Source: G963677325 sp963677325 | GTDB lineage: Bacteria; Bacteroidota; Bacteroidia; Bacteroidales; Prolixibacteraceae | Direction: 5' to 3' | DNA length: 64,000 nt | NCBI GenBank assembly: GCA_963677325.2 | Contig: CAXXGM010000008.1 | Span: forward strand, 1 to 64,000 | Shown here: one piece after another, positions 54,755 through 62,301 of the stretch | Layout of the letters: each line of letters opens with the position of its first letter | Numbering within the stretch: the stretch's first letter is position 1 | Made by a program: the position numbers and the translations under genes | Notes under the pieces: generated by a model | Databases searched by the model: none | Told to the model about the DNA's origin: nothing | The model's input: the letters and a program-made list of their open reading frames with translations, nothing else

Positions 54755-55702
54755 ATGCAAAAGGTTAAAGGAAAAGTTAAAAGTTTGACAGAAATAAATC
54801 ATCTTTTATCAGAAGACTATGAAGCACAACCGGAAAGTAAAACCAATTGGAAAATCATTTATAAGTTCGATCACAAGGGAAATGAAATTGAAAGAATTAG
54901 TTATACCCGGGACGACCAGCTGGATGCGAGATATTTATCCGTATATGATCAGGACAATAATCTGACAGAAAAGAAAATATTTGATTCCGAAGGTTCTTTA
55001 ATTCACAACTCTTTATGGGAATATGATTCTAAGGGAAACAAAACCGGATGGACCAGCATAAACTGGATCCCTGAATTTTTCTGGAAACGGAAAAAATCGA
55101 TCAGGTACACATACAAATACGACGAACACGGTAACGAAATTGAAGAGAGCCTGATGGTCCCTTTTGGTATCTTTTTCAGCAAGCCTGAAAAAAAGGTCAA
55201 TTTTATTTACCGGTATGATGAATCGGGGAATCTGATTGAAGAAAACTGGTACAATCCGGATGGCAGTTTTGATTCTAAATTTACTTATAAATACGACGAA
55301 AAGGGCAATAGAACCGAATGGAGTATTTACAACAACAACAATGTTCTGAACGGGAAATCTGTGTTCAAATACGATGATCTGGGAAATAAAAACGAAGAAA
55401 AGCGATACAATGCCGAAGGTGAATTAACTGATCTGTTTGCTTTTGAATATGATGAGGCCGGTAATGAGATTAAATATGTTTGCTATAATCCGGATAGATC
55501 CGTAAAGGAAGACCGTGAATCCTTATACGATGATAAAGGCCATATGATCAAAGAAATATGGCAAAAAGCTCACGAGGCTGATTATGAGCGATTCAGTTAT
55601 CATTACACCCATCATGATCATGAAGGCAACTGGTTGAGAAAATTAATCCGCCTGAACGAAAAACCAATCGAGATGATGGAGAGAATAATTGAATATTATT
55701 AG
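54755..55702 (+). CDS. YD-repeat (RHS-like) protein
   Basis: 315 residues built almost wholly of about eight repeats of roughly 30 residues, each ending in a [K/R/E]YDexGNeiE-type turn: KFDHKGNEIE, EYDSKGNKTG, KYDEHGNEIE, RYDESGNLIE, KYDEKGNRTE, KYDDLGNKNE, EYDEAGNEIK and YDDKGHMIK. Such YD repeats form the beta-spiral shell of RHS and teneurin proteins. There is no signal peptide, toxin core or immunity neighbour, so this is a free-standing repeat protein. Function unknown. Confidence 0.75.
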   Translation: MQKVKGKVKSLTEINHLLSEDYEAQPESKTNWKIIYKFDHKGNEIERISYTRDDQLDARYLSVYDQDNNLTEKKIFDSEGSLIHNSLWEYDSKGNKTGWTSINWIPEFFWKRKKSIRYTYKYDEHGNEIEESLMVPFGIFFSKPEKKVNFIYRYDESGNLIEENWYNPDGSFDSKFTYKYDEKGNRTEWSIYNNNNVLNGKSVFKYDDLGNKNEEKRYNAEGELTDLFAFEYDEAGNEIKYVCYNPDRSVKEDRESLYDDKGHMIKEIWQKAHEADYERFSYHYTHHDHEGNWLRKLIRLNEKPIEMMERIIEYY

Positions 55703-55865
55703 CTATTTAAAGAAGAGCTTATCATTATACCTTTTGTGCAGCGGAAGAATCCTGCCATCTTCCAATTTTTCACCTTTTTTAAAATTTTATTGACATAAAG
55801 GTATATAGTTCCCTTCAAAGTTTTAATATTTGCAAAATATTTAACTCAGCTAAATAATTTCTGAC

Positions 55866-56933
55866 GTGGAGAAACAAATAAAAGTTTTATTGATTGGAGC
55901 AGCCTTTAGCGCTGATCTTCATATGGATGGTTATGCCAGATGTACTGACATCGCTGAAATCGTTGCAATATGTGATAAGGACTTATCAAGAATCCAGGCC
56001 CTTGCTGATCGTTATGGATTGAAAGGTTACAAAACCTATGATGATTATAACAAGGCGATCGAAGAAGTGGACTGTGATCTGGTTGATATCTGTATGCCGA
56101 ATTTTCTGCATCATGATGTAGCCTTAAAAGCTTTCAGCAAAGGCAGGCACGTCATTTCCGAAAAGCCGTTGGCAACGACTGTGGAGGATGCTATTGAAAT
56201 GGTGGAAGCTGCCGATAAAGCAGGCAAAAAATTATATTATGCCGAAGACTGGCTTTTCGCTCCCGCACTCAATAAAGCCCTTGCCATTGTTAATGAAGGA
56301 GGTATTGGTAAGCCGATGTACATCCGCGCTCGTGAAAGTCATGGCGGTTCACATTCTCCCTTTGCCCAGACGGTTAAATATTGCGGAGGAGGCTGTATGG
56401 TCCATCTTGGAATTCATCCTGTGGGATTTATGCTCTCGATGAAAAAGAACAGGTGGACTGAATTGGTGGCCATGACTTCGGGTGGATTGAAAAATAATTT
56501 TATCCATCAAACCATGGAAGGGGAAGACTGGTCAGCCTGTATCATCAAGTTTGAAGATGGTACCTCTGCGCTACTGGAAGCCAATTACCTGACCATGGGA
56601 GGAATGGAAGATGTGATCGACATCTACGGTACCGAGGGTGTTATGCATGTGGATCTGACATTTACCTCTGCGATAAGCTGTTATTCTATTCCAGGTTTGA
56701 GCTATACTGTTGAAAAGGCCGAGATTACCACCGGATGGTCAAAACCTGCCGTGGATGAGAAATTTAATCTTGGTTACGTTAGTGAAATCAGGCATTTTAT
56801 GGAATCCTGCCAAAAGGAACAGGATGCCAAAATCGGATTACGCGGAATGGATGGCGTTGAAGCCCTCCGGGTTGTAAATCTTATCTATAAATCTGCAAGG
56901 GAAGGGATTAAAATCGTCAACGATAAAATTTAA
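55866..56933 (+). CDS. Cytoplasmic Gfo/Idh/MocA family oxidoreductase
   Basis: 355 residues from a GTG start. The NAD loop is VLLIGAAFSADLHMDGY, then VDICMPNFLHHDVALKAFSK and HVISEKPLATTVEDA with the conserved Lys-Pro. The substrate domain has GGGCMVHLGIHPVGFML with the catalytic His region. Unlike the other four Gfo/Idh proteins in the window it has no export signal. It leads a same-strand group with a DPD-like enzyme, an SDR and a permease, so it probably catalyses a step in cytosolic breakdown of a cyclic or sugar-type substrate. Confidence 0.85.
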   Translation: MEKQIKVLLIGAAFSADLHMDGYARCTDIAEIVAICDKDLSRIQALADRYGLKGYKTYDDYNKAIEEVDCDLVDICMPNFLHHDVALKAFSKGRHVISEKPLATTVEDAIEMVEAADKAGKKLYYAEDWLFAPALNKALAIVNEGGIGKPMYIRARESHGGSHSPFAQTVKYCGGGCMVHLGIHPVGFMLSMKKNRWTELVAMTSGGLKNNFIHQTMEGEDWSACIIKFEDGTSALLEANYLTMGGMEDVIDIYGTEGVMHVDLTFTSAISCYSIPGLSYTVEKAEITTGWSKPAVDEKFNLGYVSEIRHFMESCQKEQDAKIGLRGMDGVEALRVVNLIYKSAREGIKIVNDKI

Positions 56934-57014
56934 TTCTTCCAATATATTAGGATTTTATTATCCTGATTCGTAATATTGCTCCAAATTAAAATTGGTAATT
57001 TGGAGCATTGTTAT

Positions 57015-57056
57015 TTTAGCCGTTTAAGGCTGTAAGCTTTAGGCCGTAAGCTATAA
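57015..57056. repeat. TTTAGGC-type heptamer repeat
   Basis: TTTAAGGCTGTAAGC followed by TTTAGGCCGTAAGCTATAAG lies just upstream of the DPD-like gene. Related to the runs at 1514 and 59748. Confidence 0.45.
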
Positions 57057-57093
57057 GAAACTGTTCACTTTTTACTGAAAATAACTTATAAAC

Positions 57094-59745
57094 ATGAGAA
57101 AAGATCTATACTTACCGGTAAATGTGGGTGGAATTACTTTTAAGAATCCTTTTTACGTTGCCTCAGGCCCAACAACAAAGTCTGTAAAGCAGCTTAAAAG
57201 AATTGAAGAAACAGGTTGGGCTGCTGCCAGTATTAAACTGACCATTGATCCTGCGCCCTATATTAATCGTGTTCCTCGTTATGCAGTATTCGATGACCGG
57301 AATGCCCTCTGCTTTACTGCGGAGAAGCGTCTGAAGTTCTATGAAGGCTTAAAGCTGGTGGAAGATGCAAAAAAAGTATTGACCGATCTTATCCTGATGG
57401 CAAATATTACTTATGCCGGAGATAAAGGAGCTGAAGGCTGGGTCAATATGGCTAAGAAATTCGAGGAAACTGGTGTAGACATCATTGAACTCAATATGTG
57501 CTGTCCTAACATGTCCTACAATGTGGAGTTATCTTCAGGTGATGATAATTGCTGTAAAGTAAGGACAGGAGCCAGTCTTGGACAATCGGGAGATGCGGTA
57601 GCTGAGATCGTAAGAGAGATAAAGAAGGCAATCAATATTCCCCTTTTTGTTAAATTAACTCCTGAAGGCGGGAAAATAGCACAAGTTGCCAAAGCTCTTT
57701 ATGCAGCCGGTGCAGATGCTGTTGGCGGAACAGCCAATCGACTTGGGATTCCTCCAATTGATCTTGATAATCCAGGGAAAGCTGTTTATCATCTTCAAAA
57801 GGAAATCAGCATGAGCTGTCATTCAGGTGCCTGGCTTAAACCTCTTGCCCAGAGAGATACCTACGAGATCAGGAAGGTAAACGGTCCGGATCCCAAAATT
57901 ATGGCTGCCGGAGGTATCCGTAATGCGCAGGACGCTGCCGAAATGATTATGTGTGGTGCTGACTTGTTAGGTATTTGTGCAGAAACCCTGATGAGCGGTT
58001 TTGGTTTCATCGAACAAACCATTTCCGATTTGAAGGATTACATGGATACGCATAATTACAAGACTACCCGTGAAATGCGCGACCTTGTAGTGCCTGAGGT
58101 AAAGAGCGCTCCAGAATTAACTCTTTTCCAGGGTTATGCTAAAATTACTGAGCCTAAGCTAAAGGCTCCCTGTAAATCAGCATGCCCTCACAGTGTGCCT
58201 GTTCAGGCTTATGTGCAGAAAGTTGCCAAAGGTGATTACCGTGCAGCCTATGACCTGATCATGGATAAAAATCCATTGCAGTCTGTTTGCGGTTGGGTTT
58301 GCAATCATCCTTGCGAAACTGAATGTACCCGCGCTGAGATCGGTACAGCCATTCCCATCAGAGAGATTAAAAGATTCGTGCTTGAATACGGTCAGAATGC
58401 CGGATGGACTCCAAACGTAGCTGCCAAAGCCAAGAGAAGTGAAAAGATAGCCGTAATTGGTTCCGGGCCGGCCGGTTTATCTGCTGCCTATAATCTGACT
58501 GTTGCCGGTTACAAGGTCAAGGTATTTGAAAAGGAAAATTACCTTGGCGGTATGCTCCGTTATGGATTGCCGCGCTTCAGGATGAATCATGATGTTCTGG
58601 ATACCGAAATTGAAATGTATAAATCAATGGGTGTTGAGTTTGAAACCGGTAAGGCTTTAGGCAAAGATATTACCATTGATTCTCTTAAGGCTGAAGGCTA
58701 TTCCGCGATCTTCGTCGGAGTTGGCGCTCACCGAGGCCTTGAATTGAATATTCCGGGAGAGAATGCTGAAGGCGTAATGTCGGCTCTTACCCTGCTGAAG
58801 GACGTTTACGACAATAAACCAATTGCTGTTGGCAAAAAAGTTGTGGTTATTGGCGGAGGATTTACTGCTGTTGATGCTGCAAGGAGTGCAAAACGCCTCG
58901 GTGCGACCGATGTGCTGATTGCTTATCGCCGTACAAAGGACGAAATGCCTGCTACCCCGGAAGAAATTGCCGAAGCCGAAGCTGAAGGAATTAAGGTGAT
59001 GTACCTGGTTTCTCCTAAATCCATTGAAACGGTCAATGGTAAAGTAAGCGGTATCCGGATGGTCAACCAGGTGTTGGGTGAAAAAGATCAGTCTGACCGC
59101 AGAAGGCCTGAGGAATACGCCGGCGCTGAATTTGTACTGCCGTGTGACCTGATTATTACTGCAATTGGACAGAAACCTGTTTCGCAATCTATACCCGGTC
59201 TTGAAATAGATAAGTCGGGAATGGTTCGTACCAACTCCGTATCAGGTTCGACAAATATTGCAGGAGTATTTGCCGGAGGAGATGTTAGCAATGTCGATTC
59301 GGTTATCTCTTCTATCGCTGCCGGTAAAAAGGGCGCTGCCTCCATTGATAAGATGATTGCCGGAGATAAGGCGGTATTGGAATATGAACCCGATGTGCCG
59401 ACTGTTTCCAAGGAAAAGGTACTGAGAAGAGCAGGTTATTTTAAAGATAATGGCTCACCCGATCTTTATACAGCAACCGGGAAAGAGAGAGTAACCAATT
59501 TTTCAACTTATGTTCGTACCCTGACTGAAGAAGAAGCAAAAGCAGAATCTCAAAGATGCCTCAACTGCGGTTGTGGCGAAGGTTGCGGTCTTTGTGCTAC
59601 CATTTGCAGCGAATTTGCCATTCATGTAGTGGCTCCCGATGTCTGGGAGATCAATCCTGATGAATGTGTAGCTTGCGGAATGTGCTTCAATCGCTGTCCG
59701 AACAAGAATATTGAAATGGTTAACCTGAATGTGTTGGTAAGCTGA
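57094..59745 (+). CDS. Dihydropyrimidine-dehydrogenase-like Fe-S flavoprotein with N-terminal FMN domain
   Basis: 883 residues. Order: a DHODH-like FMN barrel (about 1-315); a GltD-type helical Fe-S domain with cysteines 360, 364, 399, 403, 407 and 411; an FAD domain (GSGPAG at 456-461); an NAD(P) domain (GGGFTAVDAA from 587); and a C-terminal double cluster region with Cys 822, 825, 827, 831, 834, 838, 858, 861, 864 and 868. All modules of PreT plus PreA are thus fused, but with the FMN domain first; mammalian DPD has it after the FAD/NADPH part. The pyrimidine-site loop NMCCPN (134-139) differs from the NxSCPHG-type motif of DPD, so a non-pyrimidine substrate is possible. Confidence 0.82.
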   Translation: MRKDLYLPVNVGGITFKNPFYVASGPTTKSVKQLKRIEETGWAAASIKLTIDPAPYINRVPRYAVFDDRNALCFTAEKRLKFYEGLKLVEDAKKVLTDLILMANITYAGDKGAEGWVNMAKKFEETGVDIIELNMCCPNMSYNVELSSGDDNCCKVRTGASLGQSGDAVAEIVREIKKAINIPLFVKLTPEGGKIAQVAKALYAAGADAVGGTANRLGIPPIDLDNPGKAVYHLQKEISMSCHSGAWLKPLAQRDTYEIRKVNGPDPKIMAAGGIRNAQDAAEMIMCGADLLGICAETLMSGFGFIEQTISDLKDYMDTHNYKTTREMRDLVVPEVKSAPELTLFQGYAKITEPKLKAPCKSACPHSVPVQAYVQKVAKGDYRAAYDLIMDKNPLQSVCGWVCNHPCETECTRAEIGTAIPIREIKRFVLEYGQNAGWTPNVAAKAKRSEKIAVIGSGPAGLSAAYNLTVAGYKVKVFEKENYLGGMLRYGLPRFRMNHDVLDTEIEMYKSMGVEFETGKALGKDITIDSLKAEGYSAIFVGVGAHRGLELNIPGENAEGVMSALTLLKDVYDNKPIAVGKKVVVIGGGFTAVDAARSAKRLGATDVLIAYRRTKDEMPATPEEIAEAEAEGIKVMYLVSPKSIETVNGKVSGIRMVNQVLGEKDQSDRRRPEEYAGAEFVLPCDLIITAIGQKPVSQSIPGLEIDKSGMVRTNSVSGSTNIAGVFAGGDVSNVDSVISSIAAGKKGAASIDKMIAGDKAVLEYEPDVPTVSKEKVLRRAGYFKDNGSPDLYTATGKERVTNFSTYVRTLTEEEAKAESQRCLNCGCGEGCGLCATICSEFAIHVVAPDVWEINPDECVACGMCFNRCPNKNIEMVNLNVLVS

Positions 59746-59747
59746 AA

Positions 59748-59958
59748 GAGGCTTTAGGGGTTTAGACTTTAGACTATAGGTAGATTGTGCTATGGTCTGA
59801 AGTCTAAAACTTTGAAGTTGGAAAAAATATAAGGCTGCAGTCCTGGCATTGGTTCTTCCTAAAGCCTAAACTCTAAAGCCTATTTACCTAAAAATAATAA
59901 ACAGGCTCAGACCTGGCAAGGAGTTTCTTCCTTAAGCCTAAAGTCTAAAGCCTAAATA
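59748..59958. repeat. Array of TTTAGGC/GCCTAAA heptamer variants
   Basis: The 222-bp spacer before the SDR gene is made of TTTAGACTTTAG, CCTAAAGCCTAAA and CCTAAAGTCTAAAGCCTAAA units around a half-repeated segment (CAGTCCTGGCATTGG…/CAGACCTGGCAAGGAG…). The last unit ends just before the SDR start codon. Confidence 0.6.
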
Positions 59959-59967
59959 CCTAAAACA

Positions 59968-60789
59968 ATGAATTTATTTGATTTAAAAGGGAAAAACGCA
60001 GTGATATTGGGCGGGGGGGGAATCCTTGGTAACTCCTTTGCCAAAGGACTGGCTTCGGCAGGCGCCAATATTGCTATTTGCGACCTTAAAGTGGATGTTG
60101 CCCAAAAACTTGCCAAAGAGCTGGAAAGTACGTATGGTGTTAAAGCCAAAGGTTATGAACTGGATGCCATGAACATTGATTCACTGAAGAGCGTTTGCGC
60201 CGAAGTGATGAGTGATATGAAATCCATTCAGATCCTTGTAAATGCTGTTGGCGGAAATATGAAAGGAGCAACCACCTCCGATGAGCAATCATTTTTCGAT
60301 CTTTCAAAAGAAGCACTTCAGAGAGTGATTGATCTGAACCTGATGGCTGGAGCAGTGCTCCCAAGTCAGGTTTTCGGCAAAGAAATGGCAAACGGTGAAG
60401 GCGGTTCTATTATCAATATTTCTTCGATGAATTATTATCGACCGTTGACCCGTACTCCTGGGTATGCTGCAGCTAAAGCCGCTGTTTCCAATTTCACCAT
60501 GTGGCTGGCAGTTGATCTGGCTCAGGCTTTTGGAGAAAAAGTAAGGGTTAATGCGCTGGCTCCCGGATTCTTCTTAACAGACCAGAACCGTTTTCTTCTC
60601 ACAGATCCTGAAACGGGAGAACTGAAACCTCGCGGTATGCAGATCATTCAGCACACCCCGATGGGAAGATTCGGCAATCCGGACGATCTGATCGGAACGC
60701 TGATCTGGCTGGCATCCGATGCTTCCAAATTCGTAACCGGTATTACTATTCCTGTTGACGGTGGCTTCTCCACCTACTCAGGGGTTTAA
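59968..60789 (+). CDS. SDR-family oxidoreductase (D-mannonate/gluconate dehydrogenase-like)
   Basis: 273 residues. Cofactor motif GGGGILGNSFA (about 16-26), NAVGG (about 93), the catalytic Ser in NISSMN and YAAAKAA with Tyr and Lys of the SDR triad, then VNALAPGFFLTDQNR. The length, and the segment LTDPETGELKPRG with HTPMGRFG after it, resemble SDR-type D-mannonate oxidoreductases and gluconate 5-dehydrogenases of Bacteroidota. It follows the DPD-like gene and is closed by a hairpin terminator. The sugar-acid assignment is by resemblance only. Confidence 0.82.
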   Translation: MNLFDLKGKNAVILGGGGILGNSFAKGLASAGANIAICDLKVDVAQKLAKELESTYGVKAKGYELDAMNIDSLKSVCAEVMSDMKSIQILVNAVGGNMKGATTSDEQSFFDLSKEALQRVIDLNLMAGAVLPSQVFGKEMANGEGGSIINISSMNYYRPLTRTPGYAAAKAAVSNFTMWLAVDLAQAFGEKVRVNALAPGFFLTDQNRFLLTDPETGELKPRGMQIIQHTPMGRFGNPDDLIGTLIWLASDASKFVTGITIPVDGGFSTYSGV

Positions 60790-60811
60790 ATTCCTAAACA
60801 CTCACAATCAG

Positions 60812-60848
60812 GTGGTATAATCTTCATGATTGTACCACTTTCTATTTT
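60812..60848 (+). terminator. Hairpin terminator after the SDR gene
   Basis: GTGGTATAATC (60812-60822) and GATTGTACCAC (60828-60838) form an 11-bp stem with one G-T pair and a 5-nt loop, followed by TTTCTATTTT. Confidence 0.75.
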
Positions 60849-60864
60849 AATAGAGAATGTTTTA

Positions 60865-61009
60865 TCCTTTGCCGTCAGTTTTAACTGACGGGTCATATGC
60901 ATGAATCATAAGAGGCTTTAGCCACATTTTAAGTAGAAACACAAAAAAATGTGGCTAAAGCCCTCCAAATAACATCTTCTTTCCGTCAGTTAAAACTGAC
61001 GGCAAAGGA
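60865..61009. repeat. Nested palindrome repeat, type R3, copy B
   Basis: Same architecture as 4263-4402: the outer hairpins are CCGTCAGTTTTAACTGACGG and CCGTCAGTTAAAACTGACGG, and the inner pair is GGCTTTAGCCACATTTT with AAATGTGGCTAAAGCC. The outer ends TCCTTTGCCGTCAG and CTGACGGCAAAGGA also pair. Base changes in one arm relative to copy A are matched in the other arm, so pairing seems to be kept. Confidence 0.75.
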
Positions 61010-61055
61010 CCGTCCTCAATTCAATAATTAATCATTCGTAATTCATAATTCTACA

Positions 61056-62045
61056 GTGCAGATTCTTGCCATCACCATACCGATCTTTCTTTTCGTAGCC
61101 ATCGGATATTTCTCTAAACTCAAGGGTTTAATCAATGATCATACCCGTAATTTTTTAAGCAAATTAACCTATTACGTTACATTCCCTGCCCTTACTTTCC
61201 GGAGCATCATGTCTTTTGATTTTGCTTCTACTTTCCGGCTGAATCTGGTTGCCTGTAATATTTTAGTTACTACTACTGTTTTCGTACTGACTTTTTTTCT
61301 GGCTTTTCTGATTCGCAATAACTTTAAACGCGGGGCCTTTAACATGAGTTGTTACCGTTCTAACCAGGGATATATGGGCCTGCCGGTGGTTAATGGATTT
61401 TATGGAGAACAAGCCATGTCCAGAGCAGCAGTTATAAGCGGTTTTGATACCCCAACTGTGATCATCCTTTCCGTTTTGGGGCTGGTCTTTTACAAAGGTA
61501 ATGGAGAAAATCAGGCATTGCTTAATACGGCTGATTACTCTGCAAAAGACAGATTATTCCGCGTGATGCAAAGTGCGGGCAGAAAATTTATAGATTTTTT
61601 TATCAATCCCTTTATTCTATCCGCCTTCTTTGGACTGGTTCTTGCGTATTATAGAATTCCGCTCCTCCAGATCAAAGTCCTGGATCAGTTTCTGTTAATG
61701 GCCAGCAATATCTCCCTTCCAATGGCGCTGGTTTTAATAGGTTGCTCGGTTGATGTGAAACATCTGAGAAATAATAAGAAATTGGTTCTAAGCACCACTT
61801 TTATCAAACTGTTGGTAATGCCTGTTATTGCCTATTTTCTTGCTTACTTTGTCTTTAATCTTCGCGGGACTGATTTGGGAATGAGTGTTATCCTGACTGC
61901 CATGCCCAGCGCTGTTTCGACATACGTAATGGCTGCCGAAATGGAAACTGATGCTGAGCTTGCCGCCACTGTGATCGGATTTACAACCTTTTTATCAGTC
62001 GTTACTATTTCTATCATTCAATTTGCTTTAGTTAGAATAATCTGA
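61056..62045 (+). CDS. AEC-family (auxin-efflux-carrier-type) permease
   Basis: 329 residues from a GTG start with about ten membrane helices in two halves. It carries family motifs SNQGYMGLPVV in the first half and AMPSAVSTYVMAAEM in the second, with NISLPMALVLIGCSVD between. AEC transporters move organic acids such as malate or malonate. It lies after the SDR gene beyond a terminator and an R3 repeat, so it is probably transcribed separately; it could import or export the acid handled by the neighbouring enzymes. Confidence 0.88.
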   Translation: MQILAITIPIFLFVAIGYFSKLKGLINDHTRNFLSKLTYYVTFPALTFRSIMSFDFASTFRLNLVACNILVTTTVFVLTFFLAFLIRNNFKRGAFNMSCYRSNQGYMGLPVVNGFYGEQAMSRAAVISGFDTPTVIILSVLGLVFYKGNGENQALLNTADYSAKDRLFRVMQSAGRKFIDFFINPFILSAFFGLVLAYYRIPLLQIKVLDQFLLMASNISLPMALVLIGCSVDVKHLRNNKKLVLSTTFIKLLVMPVIAYFLAYFVFNLRGTDLGMSVILTAMPSAVSTYVMAAEMETDAELAATVIGFTTFLSVVTISIIQFALVRII

Positions 62046-62272
62046 AACGTCCGCATCTCTTTTTAGATTTTGGGGAAATTACCTTTAGATTTTCACTCCG
62101 GACTTAAATTTTCTTTTTTTCCCTTTTCCCCATTTCCCCCCCCCCTTAATATATTCTATTGTTCCCAGTTTTATTGATTGCGGGAGAATTTTCTTTTCAG
62201 AAAAATCTTAAAATTCTATAATCCAGCAGAATAATATATTTACACTCGCTCAGGAGGCCATTTATAAAGTAC

Positions 62273-62280
62273 TATCTTTG
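62273..62280 (+). promoter_or_regulatory. Bacteroidota -7 box upstream of the ABC-F gene
   Basis: TATCTTTG matches TAnnTTTG and is 22 bp before the ATG at 62302, the same spacing as at the GH109 gene. No clear -33 TTTG was found. Confidence 0.5.
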
Positions 62281-62301
62281 CCGCCTTATTAAAATTCAAA
62301 T

